This document shows, in pieces, positions 32,558-40,854 of a stretch of DNA of 46,965 nt. Position 1 is the first letter of the stretch. Each line of letters opens with the position of its first letter. Position numbers and translations under genes: made by a program. This DNA is from Pseudoramibacter faecis (lineage in GTDB: Bacteria; Bacillota; Clostridia; Eubacteriales; Eubacteriaceae): NCBI RefSeq assembly GCF_036289405.1, contig NZ_JAYFFI010000016.1:1-46965 (forward strand), written 5' to 3'. The notes under the pieces are model-generated. The model saw nothing but the letters and a program-made list of their open reading frames with translations. It made no database searches and was not told where the DNA came from.

Positions 32558-33225
32558 TTAATTTTCGACAGCCGCCAGACGGCGCAGGGCGCCGGGATCC
32601 GTCACGGCGACGCGCCCCCGGTGCAGCTGCACCCAGCGGCAAAGCGCTTAAGCATGCGAGCCACCACCTCCCTGGCCGAGCTGATATGCCGGGCGATCTG
32701 TTCGTGGGTCATGGCAATCTCGAGGGCGTCGATTCGGTCGGCTTCCCCTATTAAAAAGGTGGCCAGCCGGCAATCCACCCCCGTGAAAAGAATCTGCTGC
32801 ATGATCCACATCACCTCCGAGAATCGGCAGAGGGCCTGCTCATAAAGGGCGCAGCGCAGGGCGAGGTTTTTCCCGGCGAGGCCGTCGATGGCGACGGTGT
32901 CGATCACCAGGCGCTCACAGGACGAGTCGGCTGTGATTTGCGTATCAAAAGTGATCTGACTGATGACGCAGGAGGCCGAAAGCACACAAAATTCCCCGGC
33001 GCCCACCCGGTAAAGGGTGATCTCCCGGCCTGCCTCCGAGAGCATGGCGGCCCGCAGCTCCCCGGAAAGCGCCAAAAACAAGCCCGGGCAATCGTGCTGT
33101 CCCCCGTAGACAATCTGCCCCGGTCCGTCCCAGCGAATCACCGCCCGAACAGCCAGCACCTTTTGTTCTTTCACCGTCAAAAGCTCCCAAAAAGGGAGGC
33201 GCACCAACGCATCCGTCATGTTCAT
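32558..33225 (-). pseudogene. Crp/Fnr-family regulator with frameshifted wing
   Basis: The open frame (stop at 32602) gives 207 residues: a cyclic-nucleotide-binding-like beta-roll (about 15-130) and the DNA-binding helices (MTHEQIARHISSAREVVARML, KRFAA). It then ends in an unrelated tail, GCSCTGGASP. The expected wing continues in another frame as WVQLHRGRVAVTDPGALRRL and would stop at 32558, giving about 222-224 residues. A small indel just after KRFAA explains this. Loss of the wing probably weakens DNA binding. No Fnr-type cysteine cluster is evident. The start overlaps the upstream lipoprotein stop by 4 bases. Confidence 0.65.
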
Positions 33226-33656
33226 CGGTTTTCCTCCGAACGCTTTTGTCCCCCCTGATCCGTCACCAATGCATAGGGCCAGGTGGTGATGCCGCCGAAG
33301 CTTCTAACCTTTGTATAACCCAGCTCGGCCAGCTTGCCCGCAGCGATCCGGGCGCGGCGTCCGCTGTGACAATAGATCAGGATCCATTGCTTCCGATCAG
33401 GCAGCGCCTTGGCCACGCTAGCCCGGCCAGTGATGCGCCCCAACGGGATGGAAACGGCCCCACGGATGTGGCCCGCGGCATATTCCGCTTCGGTGCGCAC
33501 GTCCACCACCCGCACGTCCTCACGGGTGTCCATGAGCTTTTTGGCCCTGGACTGGGCGATCTCTCCCGCGTTTCGCTCGGCCGTCCAGTCAGCGCAGCCG
33601 GTAAACCCTAGAGCCAGTATCACCAAAACCGCGATCAGCCACCGTCTTTCTTTCAT
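33222..33656 (-). CDS. rhodanese-domain lipoprotein
   Basis: 144 residues. A signal peptide (MKERRWLIAVLVILALGFTG) ends in the lipobox LGFTGC with Cys21, so the protein should be lipid-anchored on the outer face of the membrane. Residues 45-135 form a rhodanese domain with VVDVRTEAEYAAGHIRGA and the active-site Cys96 in YCHSGRRA. It heads the locus and overlaps the Crp/Fnr-type gene. Sulfane-sulfur handling outside the cell is likely; the donor is unknown. Confidence 0.88.
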   Translation of the reverse strand: MKERRWLIAVLVILALGFTGCADWTAERNAGEIAQSRAKKLMDTREDVRVVDVRTEAEYAAGHIRGAVSIPLGRITGRASVAKALPDRKQWILIYCHSGRRARIAAGKLAELGYTKVRSFGGITTWPYALVTDQGGQKRSEENR

Positions 33657-33692
33657 GATGCTTCCCTTCGCCTCCTTTCACGCTTTGCCTTC

Positions 33693-33701
33693 AGTATACC
33701 A
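33693..33701 (-). promoter_or_regulatory. extended -10 promoter of the rhodanese locus
   Basis: TGGTATACT on the minus strand, about 37 bases before the lipoprotein start; no clear -35. Confidence 0.4.
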
Positions 33702-33977
33702 CAGACCAGCCGCCTTTTCCCAAAAGCTCCGACGCAAAATCCAGCCAACGCATAACTTTATCTGCTTGATGCTCGCCGCGCCACCTTTTTATATATGAAT
33801 TAAAAATCCGTTCGTCTGTGAGGAGAAAAAAATAAAAGTTTTGCCGGTTAGCGGGGGCCGCCCGCGCACGGCTGCATTCTCCGCGCACTGAAAGAAGCCG
33901 CCGCTTTCCTTGGGCGCTTCAGCGTCTCCCGGAAAGAAGGCCGCTGCATTCAAGACGAATAAGGTCCTTTCTAATGG

Positions 33978-34024
33978 ATGGCTAAGCCCTGCCTCGCCTC
34001 TTAAGCATCGAAGGCTTAAGCCAT
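33978..34024. other. imperfect inverted repeat in the leader before the alarmone synthetase
   Basis: ATGGCTAAGCC (33978-33988) pairs with GGCTTAAGCCAT (34013-34024), one base bulged. It lies in the 460-base gene-free stretch 33657-34117, which otherwise contains only the rhodanese promoter and GC-rich sequence. A structured leader or attenuator for the downstream operon is possible; I could not match a riboswitch class. Confidence 0.4.
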
Positions 34025-34117
34025 TTTGCGGAAAGACCGGCTATACTTAACTACCATCCGCGTCAAATGCGCGTTCGCCGCGCGCATCATCATTATTTTA
34101 TGGGTAAGGAAAAAATC

Positions 34118-34735
34118 ATGCCTGAAAAATCATCCCTTTACGGCCGCCACGCCGAAGCGCTGGCCGCCACCCGAAATCGCCTGCTTGAAAGCCTTGAAAC
34201 GCTGCGGGCGCAGACCATTGCTGAAACCGGCGACGATCCCATCGATCATCTGCTGACACGCATCAAGTCCGAGGCCAGTGCCCGGGAGAAATGCCGGCGC
34301 AAGGGCATCCCCGAAACCACTGACAGCGTCATGACCCAGCTGCACGATCTCGTCGGTCTGCGGGTGGTCTGTCCCTTTTTAAGCGATGTCTTCCTCATCC
34401 GGGATTACATTGCCGCTTCGGACCAGTTCACCATCGTCGAAGAGAAGGACTACATCCGCCACGCCAAGCCCAACGGCTACCGCAGCTATCACCTCATTGT
34501 GCGCGTTGACGGCTACGATGCCGAGATCCAGCTGCGCACCATTTCGATGGATACCTGGGCCGCGCTGGAGCATAAACTGCAGTATAAGCGCGCCTTCTCT
34601 GCCAACACCGAATTGATCGCCGGCGAGCTCAAGCGCTGTGCCGACGAATTGGCCGCCGCCGACATCTTGATGCAGACCATCCGCGAGATGATTGGGTCCA
34701 TGACGCCGGCCGAAAACGAGGAGAATCTTTTATGA
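34118..34735 (+). CDS. small alarmone synthetase, RelQ/YjbM-type GTP pyrophosphokinase
   Basis: 205 residues from the ATG at 34118-34120 (site AAGGA; an in-frame ATG 18 bases earlier is an alternative). It contains only the RelA/SpoT synthetase domain: DLVGLRVVCPFLSDV, the substrate loop KPNGYRSYHLIV, AEIQLRT and the WAALEHKLQYK end. Hydrolase and ACT domains are absent, as in RelQ/RelP proteins that make (p)ppGpp from ATP and GTP/GDP. The 3' end overlaps the response regulator start by 4 bases (ATGA), so the alarmone enzyme and a two-component system form one operon. Confidence 0.92.
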   Translation: MPEKSSLYGRHAEALAATRNRLLESLETLRAQTIAETGDDPIDHLLTRIKSEASAREKCRRKGIPETTDSVMTQLHDLVGLRVVCPFLSDVFLIRDYIAASDQFTIVEEKDYIRHAKPNGYRSYHLIVRVDGYDAEIQLRTISMDTWAALEHKLQYKRAFSANTELIAGELKRCADELAAADILMQTIREMIGSMTPAENEENLL

Positions 34736-35400
34736 AATTATTATTTGCAGAAGACACCACCGATCTCAACCGCGTCGTCACCATGGCACTCGTCCACGCC
34801 GGCTATGAAGTCGACAGCGTGATGGACGGGCAAAAAGCGTTATCCCATTTGCAAACCCAGATTTACGACGCGGCGATTCTCGACATCATGATGCCGGGAC
34901 TCTCCGGCCTTGTCGTGACCGAGCAGATCCGCGCCGCCGGAGATACCATCCCGATTTTGCTGCTGACGGCCAAGGCCGAGGTGGACGACCGGGTGACCGG
35001 GCTCGAAGCAGGTGCCGACGATTACCTGCCCAAGCCCTTCGCCCTGAAGGAGCTGATAGCCCGGGTCAAGGCCATGATTCGCGGCCGGGAAACGACGCAG
35101 TCGCCCCGACTTGAATTCGGCGATCTGAGTCTCGATACCGACACCCAAACCCTCACCGCCGAAAACTCCGTCACCCTTTCTCAGCGGGAATGCGCCCTGC
35201 TGCGGCTGTTGATCCTGCATCCGGACACCGCCCTGCCCGCCGATTATCTTTTGGATCACGTCTGGCGCCACGACACGTCTCCGACCCGCGAGGCCCTCAC
35301 CCTCTACCTCTCTTATCTTCGGGCCAAGCTTGCCGCTGTGGCCTCTCGGGTGCATATCGCCGAGCCCGAGCCGGGCCGTTATCGAATCATGGCGTCCTGA
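34732..35400 (+). CDS. OmpR-family response regulator
   Basis: 222 residues. The receiver domain has the acidic pair Glu7/Asp8, the phosphorylated Asp51 in AILDIMMPG, the Thr of LLTAKAE and the Lys of PKPFALKEL. A winged-helix DNA-binding domain follows (about 125-220; LSQRECALLRLLI, then SPTREALTLYLSYLRAKL). Its partner kinase starts 17 bases downstream. Confidence 0.95.
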   Translation: MKLLFAEDTTDLNRVVTMALVHAGYEVDSVMDGQKALSHLQTQIYDAAILDIMMPGLSGLVVTEQIRAAGDTIPILLLTAKAEVDDRVTGLEAGADDYLPKPFALKELIARVKAMIRGRETTQSPRLEFGDLSLDTDTQTLTAENSVTLSQRECALLRLLILHPDTALPADYLLDHVWRHDTSPTREALTLYLSYLRAKLAAVASRVHIAEPEPGRYRIMAS

Positions 35401-35416
35401 TCGCCGGAGAATCACC

Positions 35417-36709
35417 ATGGAAACACGCGAAATCACAGCACTGCGCAGCCGTTTTATCCGGGTCACCATGCTCTCCGTCCTTTTGGTGATGGTGGGCATC
35501 GGCTCTTTGCTCAACATCGCCCAGACCATCTCCGCCCGCTATCAGATCCGCCACACCCTCAGCGCCATCATCGATGATCGCGGCCGTCTCAAAAGTGCCG
35601 ACGCCAAAGAAAGCACCAACGGGGAAACGGCCATCAGTCCCTTTGATGGCTTCAATTTTTTTGACATCGAGTACCTCTCCGGCATCTCTTATTTCACGGT
35701 CATCTTGAACAAAAAACGCGCGGCGGACGTTCTGCTGGTGCGCACCGATAACCTCCAAAAGGCCGACGTCCTAATCCTGGCCAAAAAAATGCTCGCCCGG
35801 AAAAAGCCCTTCGGGCAATACGGCACCTATTTTTACCAATACCAAAAGCGGCCCGACGGCAGCATAGTCATCGCCGCCCTCGATTATCAAAACGGCATCT
35901 ACGCCGCCTATCGCCTGGCGGCCATCACCGTCGTCATCTGTCTGACCGGAATGTTCATCATTTACTGGCTGGTGCGCTCTTTTTCCCGGCTGGCCATCCG
36001 CCCAATGATCCAAAACGCCGAGCGTCAAAAACAATTCATCACCAATGCCAGCCACGAGCTCAAAACGCCCCTGGCCGTGATCCGCTCCAATACGGAATTT
36101 TCCGAGATGCTCGGCGGCGAAAACGAATGGACACGCTCCACCCTCAAACAGGTAGCCCGCATGGACGAACTGGTAAAGGAGCTTGTGCTCATCACCCGCT
36201 CCGACGAAAAACAAAACGCCCAAGGCATCGTCCCCGTGGATCTTTCGGCTGTAACGCGCGAGACGGCCGAGGCCTTGAGCGGTCTGGCCCGGCAAAGCGG
36301 CAAACATCTTGAGACGGATATTCAATCCGACATCACCCTGACCGGCGGCGAAGGCGATATGCACAAGCTCGTTTCCGTCCTGCTGGACAACGCCGTCAAA
36401 TACTGTGACGACGGCGGCACCATCCGCCTGCGGCTGAAATGCTACCAGAGCCGCCTCCGCCGGGAAACAGTTCTGCTCAGTGTCGCCAACGATTACGCCG
36501 ATGGCGCCGGTGTCGACTATCAGCGCTTTTTCGACCGTTTTTATCGGGGCGATGCGACCCATCACGTCGACGGGCCGGAGCAAGCCGGCTACGGCATCGG
36601 CCTTTCCCTGGCCGAAAGTCTCTGCCGCAAATATCACGGCCGCATCACTGCCCGCTGGAAGGACGGCGTCATCACCTTTACCTGTCTGCTGCGTTCCATT
36701 AGGTCATAG
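35417..36709 (+). CDS. sensor histidine kinase
   Basis: 430 residues from the ATG at 35417-35419 (GGAG site). Two membrane helices (about 17-37 and 166-186) enclose an extracytoplasmic sensor region of about 130 residues with no domain I recognise. The dimerisation box ASHELKTPLAVIRSN carries His213, followed by an HATPase domain with the N box LLDNAVKYC and a GIGLSLAESL G2 box. It should phosphorylate the adjacent regulator. The signal is unknown. Confidence 0.93.
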   Translation: METREITALRSRFIRVTMLSVLLVMVGIGSLLNIAQTISARYQIRHTLSAIIDDRGRLKSADAKESTNGETAISPFDGFNFFDIEYLSGISYFTVILNKKRAADVLLVRTDNLQKADVLILAKKMLARKKPFGQYGTYFYQYQKRPDGSIVIAALDYQNGIYAAYRLAAITVVICLTGMFIIYWLVRSFSRLAIRPMIQNAERQKQFITNASHELKTPLAVIRSNTEFSEMLGGENEWTRSTLKQVARMDELVKELVLITRSDEKQNAQGIVPVDLSAVTRETAEALSGLARQSGKHLETDIQSDITLTGGEGDMHKLVSVLLDNAVKYCDDGGTIRLRLKCYQSRLRRETVLLSVANDYADGAGVDYQRFFDRFYRGDATHHVDGPEQAGYGIGLSLAESLCRKYHGRITARWKDGVITFTCLLRSIRS

Positions 36710-36722
36710 CCTGCCGTTTTTA

Positions 36723-36744
36723 AGCCCGCTTCAGCGGGCTTTTT
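36723..36744 (+). terminator. terminator after the alarmone/two-component operon
   Basis: AGCCCGC (36723-36729), loop TTCA, GCGGGCT (36734-36740) and then TTTT, 13 bases after the kinase stop. Confidence 0.85.
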
Positions 36745-36749
36745 CCATT

Positions 36750-36774
36750 AAAAAAGGACGCCGGCCGGCGTCCT
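36750..36774 (-). terminator. terminator after the alcohol dehydrogenase gene
   Basis: A perfect 20-bp palindrome centred on CCGG (36755-36774) followed on the minus strand by a run of T (36755 down to 36750), 16 bases after the dehydrogenase stop. Confidence 0.8.
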
Positions 36775-36790
36775 ATAAAAATTCGCAACA

Positions 36791-37873
36791 TTATCGCAGC
36801 CCGGCAATGCGCTCTACCACGTCCCGGCTCGCGTCAAAGGGCGCCAAAGCGAGCTTCTTTTCGCTTTGCATCAGCTCGTCCACCGCCCGGGTCAAAATTT
36901 CCGACGTGACCATGCTGCTGTCACACACCGCATCGTAAAACGCCTGCAGCTCTGCCGTCGAAGCGAAGCCGGACGCCTCGAGCACCGCCTCCCGCTGATC
37001 CGCCGGGGCCGCGTCGAGATAGCGGGCCTCAAAATAGCCGATGGCCGCGCCGTGGGCCATCCCGAGGTGATAGGTCAATGCATAGCTTAAGCCGTGGGGC
37101 AGGGTGGTGCCGGTATGCGCGATGGCCATGCCGCCCATCGCCGAGGCGTTAATCATATTTTCATAATCCGCCGCCGTGGCCGCCCGCTCCCCGGCGAACA
37201 CGGCCTTGCTCTTCTGCCAGAGCTTAAGCCCCGCAAAGGCAAACATCCGACTGTAATCGTCGGCCTGGGCGTTCACCACGCTTTCCACCATATGACCGAA
37301 GGCATCCACCCCGGTGTTGGCCAGGATATGCCGGGGCGCCGCCGCGAGATAGCGCCCGTCCAGCAGGGCCAGCCGCGCGAAAATACGGTGGGGAATCGAG
37401 CCCTTGACCTTCAGATCGTGGCGCGTCAGCACGGAGATGGCCGTGACCTCGGATCCGGTGCCGCAGGTGGTGGGCACACAAACGACGGGCAGCGCGTCCG
37501 AGGACGCCGCCCCATCATAGAGATAGGCCGCGTCTTGATCTGCGTGGCGGATCATCAGCGCGATGGCCTTGCAGGCGTCGAGCGGCGAGCCGCCCCCGAT
37601 GCCGATGACGAAGTCCGCCCCTTCGGCCACCCCCAGGTCGCGGCCGTCCATCACCGTTTCCACCGAGGGATTTTCTTCCACCGCGTCAAACAGCGCGTGC
37701 CCGATGCCGGCATTCTCCAGCGCCGCGACCACGTCGTCATAAGCGCCGCAGGCCTTTGCCGAGTGGCGCCCCGTCACAATCAGCGCTTTGGTGCCGAGCG
37801 CCGCAAGCTCGGACGCGTGGGCGCGCACCACATTTTCCCCTTCATAAAGTTTAACCGGACAATAAAATTGCAT
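36791..37873 (-). CDS. iron-containing (group III) alcohol dehydrogenase
   Basis: 360 residues from the ATG at 37871-37873 (AGAAGG site; the frame is open to 37909). NAD(P)-binding GGGSPLDACKAIA, PTTCGTGSEVTAISV, the metal-binding NTGVDAFGHMVES and HGLSYALTYHLGMAHG are typical of Fe-ADH enzymes such as butanol or 1,3-propanediol dehydrogenases. It probably interconverts a short-chain aldehyde and alcohol in fermentation. Monocistronic by its own terminator. Substrate not determined. Confidence 0.92.
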   Translation of the reverse strand: MQFYCPVKLYEGENVVRAHASELAALGTKALIVTGRHSAKACGAYDDVVAALENAGIGHALFDAVEENPSVETVMDGRDLGVAEGADFVIGIGGGSPLDACKAIALMIRHADQDAAYLYDGAASSDALPVVCVPTTCGTGSEVTAISVLTRHDLKVKGSIPHRIFARLALLDGRYLAAAPRHILANTGVDAFGHMVESVVNAQADDYSRMFAFAGLKLWQKSKAVFAGERAATAADYENMINASAMGGMAIAHTGTTLPHGLSYALTYHLGMAHGAAIGYFEARYLDAAPADQREAVLEASGFASTAELQAFYDAVCDSSMVTSEILTRAVDELMQSEKKLALAPFDASRDVVERIAGLR

Positions 37874-38006
37874 AAGTGCCTTCTGATTTTGAACTCGTAT
37901 GAACATCATCCCTGATTTGAAGGAATTGCTTTTCGCTTATTATAACACGGCGGATCGGGCGCCACGGTTGTATTGGCATAAAAATTTAGAGGTTTTGCCG
38001 ATGCTT

Positions 38007-38129
38007 TTAGCGGCGCGCATAATACCGTTGATTTCGGCTTTTGGGTTTATCCGGAATGGTCATTTGCAAAAACCCTTGTTCGAGCAACGGCCGAATGTAT
38101 TTGGCCGATACATAATATAATTTTTGTTC
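38007..38129 (-). pseudogene. C-terminal remnant of an AlbA_2/RecG-like ATP-binding regulator
   Basis: About 40 codons (EQKLYYVSAKYIRPLLEQG and MTIPDKPKSRNQRYYARR then stop) look like the winged-helix end found in putative ATP-binding transcriptional regulators of Clostridia. Upstream codons in the same frame are not family-like and no start is evident. The surrounding stretch 37874-38484 has no intact gene, suggesting a deleted gene. Confidence 0.45.
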
Positions 38130-38484
38130 CAAAGCCAACGGATGTCCCTCGCGCCGTGGTCCTGCTTTTTCTCTCAGCGATTCAATCGGCCTCATCGCCG
38201 CAGGCCTTCGCATCTGCCGTGGCCGTCCAATGCTCCCGTTGGCGTTTTTGGTCATTGTTTTATGAAAATCTGAAATTTTTGGCCGCCCGCCGCCCGAAAA
38301 GGCCCCATCCCATCCGCCGCAGACGGTCAAAACACCACGTATTTTTAAAATAAATCTCGTGCTCCCGCCGCTTCTCCTCCAAAAATATCAAAATAAAATA
38401 CCAATAATATCAGACTTTTACCAAAGCAGAGGCATGCAACCCTTTATACTATAAGCACTACTTTAGAAAAAGGAGAATCGAGAA

Positions 38485-39486
38485 ATGAATATGTTTGACT
38501 GGGTCGATGCGATGATCGCCGCGGACAAGAAGACCGCCCTGCCGGTGTTGTCCTTCCCCTCCGTTCAGAAGATGGGCGTCACGGTAAACGATCTGGTTCG
38601 CAGCAGCGAGCTGCAGGCCAAGGGGATGAAGACCATCGCCGATCTCACCCCCTGCGCCGCGTCCCTAAGCTATATGGATCTTTCAGTGGAAGCGGAAGCC
38701 TTCGGCTCCGACGTGCGCTATTCCGACGAAGACGTGCCGACGGTCGTGGGCTCCATCGTCGAAACCATGGACGACGCCAAGGCGCTGAACGTGCCGGTGG
38801 TCGGCGACGCGAGAACCGGCGTCTGCGTGAAGGCCATCCGCCTGGCCGCCGATCTCATTACCGACCGGCCGATTTTAGCCGGAGTCATCGGGCCCTATTC
38901 TTTGGCCGGCCGCCTGTTGGACGTCTCCACCTCGCTGATGCTCTGCTTTGACGAGCCGGAACTGGTGCATGAAACGCTGAAAAAGGTCACGGAATTCCAA
39001 ATCGCCTATATCGAAGCCTTTAAAGAAGCCGGCGCCAACGGCGTCGTCATGGCCGAACCGCTGGCCGGTCTGCTATCGGACGATCTCGCCGAGGAATTCT
39101 CCGAAACTTATGTGAAGCAGATCGTCGACGCGGTTCAGGATGAAAACTTCCTCGTGGTGTATCACAACTGCGGCAACTCCGCGATCCAGACCATCGACAC
39201 CATCGTCAACAACGGCTGCCGGATGTTCCATTTCGGCAATGCCATCGACATGGCCGAAATGATGCCGCTGATTCCGGAAAACTGCGTGGCCATGGGCAAT
39301 GTCGACCCGGCCAGCCAGTTCAGAAACGGCACGCCGGACGGCGTTTACGAGGCGACCACCGAACTGCTCAAAAAATGCAGCGGCTACAAAAATTTTGTGA
39401 TCTCTTCGGGCTGCGACGTGCCGCCGCTTTCCCCCTGGGAAAACATCGACGCCTTTTTTAAAGCCGTCTCTGATTTCTACGCCTGA
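38485..39486 (+). CDS. MtaA/MtbA-type methyltransferase (uroporphyrinogen decarboxylase family)
   Basis: 333 residues. The URO-D fold is adapted here as in MT2 proteins that move a methyl group from a methyl-corrinoid protein to coenzyme M or tetrahydrofolate. Zinc ligands are likely His227 and Cys229 (VVYHNCGN) and Cys310 (SSGCDVPP); GPYSLAGRLLDVS and GNVDPASQFRNG match the family. The ATG follows AAGGAG at 9 bases. No corrinoid protein, MT1 or reactivator gene is adjacent. In a non-methanogen the acceptor would probably be tetrahydrofolate. Confidence 0.85.
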   Translation: MNMFDWVDAMIAADKKTALPVLSFPSVQKMGVTVNDLVRSSELQAKGMKTIADLTPCAASLSYMDLSVEAEAFGSDVRYSDEDVPTVVGSIVETMDDAKALNVPVVGDARTGVCVKAIRLAADLITDRPILAGVIGPYSLAGRLLDVSTSLMLCFDEPELVHETLKKVTEFQIAYIEAFKEAGANGVVMAEPLAGLLSDDLAEEFSETYVKQIVDAVQDENFLVVYHNCGNSAIQTIDTIVNNGCRMFHFGNAIDMAEMMPLIPENCVAMGNVDPASQFRNGTPDGVYEATTELLKKCSGYKNFVISSGCDVPPLSPWENIDAFFKAVSDFYA

Positions 39487-39640
39487 TCTTATGGCCCCCT
39501 CTGCCCGGCCGATGCCCCAAACGGCACCGGCCGGTTTTGCGCGCGAATTTTCGCACATCTGCACAAATTTCTTTTTTGGCGCGCGCCCCGCGCCCTTTCT
39601 ATAATAAATTCAATGGCCAATGGCAAGGAGGAGGGGAAAA

Positions 39641-40276
39641 ATGAAAGTTTTACTGGTCAACGGGAGCCCGCACGCCCACGGCTGCACCGACCGCGCACTT
39701 CGGGAAGTGGCCGCGGCGCTTGAAGCCGGCGGCGTGAGTACGGATTTTTTCTGGATCGAAAACAAACCGGTGCCCGGCTGTCTGGCCTGCGGCGTCTGCC
39801 GGAAAAAGGGCCGCTGTGTCTACGACGATCTCATCAATCACTTTGTGAACGTCGCCAAGTTTTTCGACGGCTTTGTCTTCGGTTCGCCGGTGTATTTCGC
39901 CTCGGCCTCGGGCCAGATGACGGCCTTCATGGACCGCGTGTTCTACAGCTGCTACAACGCGAAGAACGGCATTTTCGATCACAAGCCCGTAGCCTCGGTC
40001 GCTTCCTGCCGAAGGGCCAGGGATGTCTCCACCCTCGACCAGATGAACCATTATTACGGCTTGTTTAATATGCCCGTTGTGGGCTCGTCCTATTGGAACG
40101 AGGTCCATGGCTTCACCGCCGCAGACGTGGAGCAGGACGCCGAGGGCCTGCAGACCCTGCGCAATCTCGGCCGCAACATGGCTTGGCTGCTCAAATGCAT
40201 CGAACTCGGACAAAAGCATCACCTGGCCGCCCCTGAAATGGAACGCGGCCACGCCACCCATTTTATTCGAAGGTAG
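39641..40276 (+). CDS. iron-sulfur flavoprotein (NADPH-dependent FMN reductase-like)
   Basis: 211 residues from the ATG at 39641-39643 (AAGGAGGAGG site). A flavodoxin-like fold starts MKVLLVNGSPHAHGCT and continues with the FMN loop GSPVYFASASGQMTAFMDR. A compact cluster Cys47-x2-Cys50-x2-Cys53-x5-Cys59 fits the [4Fe-4S] motif of archaeal/clostridial Isf proteins, which pass electrons from ferredoxin to small acceptors. It lies 154 bases after the methyltransferase in the same direction and ends at a strong terminator. Confidence 0.9.
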   Translation: MKVLLVNGSPHAHGCTDRALREVAAALEAGGVSTDFFWIENKPVPGCLACGVCRKKGRCVYDDLINHFVNVAKFFDGFVFGSPVYFASASGQMTAFMDRVFYSCYNAKNGIFDHKPVASVASCRRARDVSTLDQMNHYYGLFNMPVVGSSYWNEVHGFTAADVEQDAEGLQTLRNLGRNMAWLLKCIELGQKHHLAAPEMERGHATHFIRR

Positions 40277-40285
40277 CCGGGCACC

Positions 40286-40312
40286 AAAAAAGGACCGCAA
40301 AGGTCCTTTTTT
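40286..40312. terminator. bidirectional terminator
   Basis: AAAAAAGGACC, a GCAAA loop, then GGTCCTTTTTT: an 11-bp perfect stem that ends the flavoprotein gene and, on the other strand, the toxin-antitoxin transcript. Confidence 0.88.
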
Positions 40313-40327
40313 GATGGCTTGAATTTT

Positions 40328-40528
40328 TTATTCCGTGCTGCCGGATCCATCACCGGAGCTGCCGCCGACATTTTCGGCGCCAGCCCCGCCGGAAACGCCC
40401 GTTCGCCCGGAATCGGCCACAACCTCTTGTTGATGGTGAACTTTTGCGTGATATTGCCTTTCCTTTGCGCGAATCCTTTTTGACGCTAAACCCGCCGTTG
40501 ATATGTGCTCAAACCAAAGGTCCCCCAT
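40328..40528 (-). CDS. possible small Gly/Ser-tailed protein after the antitoxin gene
   Basis: 66 codons start 8 bases after the antitoxin stop and end 16 bases before the bidirectional terminator. A basic middle (SKRIRAKERQYHAKVHHQQ) is followed by a Gly/Ser/Ala-rich tail. The ribosome binding site is poor (GGGG 11 bases upstream) and I recognise no family. Position in the transcript is the main argument for it being real. Confidence 0.3.
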   Translation of the reverse strand: MGDLWFEHISTAGLASKRIRAKERQYHAKVHHQQEVVADSGRTGVSGGAGAENVGGSSGDGSGSTE

Positions 40529-40536
40529 GACACTTT

Positions 40537-40854
40537 TTACCCCATCGTCACAAACGGATATTCCTTAATCAGCTGATGATTGATTTCCATCATGCTCAAA
40601 ATGCGGCTTGCTGCACCAGACGGGTGGTTTTTTCCAGCTTCCCACGCTTCCACCGTTTTGTTAGAGACACCCATATATTCAGCAAAAACGCGTTGAGACA
40701 TGCCTGTATCTTTTCGAATATTTTTTACCTCTTCCGCAGAATATCGTTTAACCGGAACGACCGTCACCGTATTTCGCTTTAAAGACGTTTTCCCCTGTGC
40801 GTCTTTGGCCGCCTCATTTAATCCTGCCATAATGCTGTTGTAAAGTTCACTCAT
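40537..40854 (-). CDS. HTH-type antitoxin (HigA-like)
   Basis: 105 residues from the ATG at 40852-40854, which has GGAGGTGA upstream; the frame is open further but inside the toxin gene. An XRE helix-turn-helix occupies about 40-95 (AEEVKNIRKDTGMSQRVFAEY, SNKTVEAWEAG, HPSGAASRIL). It overlaps the toxin gene by 8 bases, the toxin-first order typical of higBA. It should neutralise the toxin and repress the shared promoter. Confidence 0.88.
   Translation of the reverse strand: MSELYNSIMAGLNEAAKDAQGKTSLKRNTVTVVPVKRYSAEEVKNIRKDTGMSQRVFAEYMGVSNKTVEAWEAGKNHPSGAASRILSMMEINHQLIKEYPFVTMG

Noticed and set aside
33691..33888. 65-codon minus-strand frame upstream of the lipoprotein rhodanese
   Set aside because: Overlaps the promoter, has no ribosome binding site and no recognisable pattern.
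33840..34060. Riboswitch before the alarmone synthetase gene
   Set aside because: There are hairpins but no match to a known aptamer core that I could defend, so only the inverted repeat is listed.
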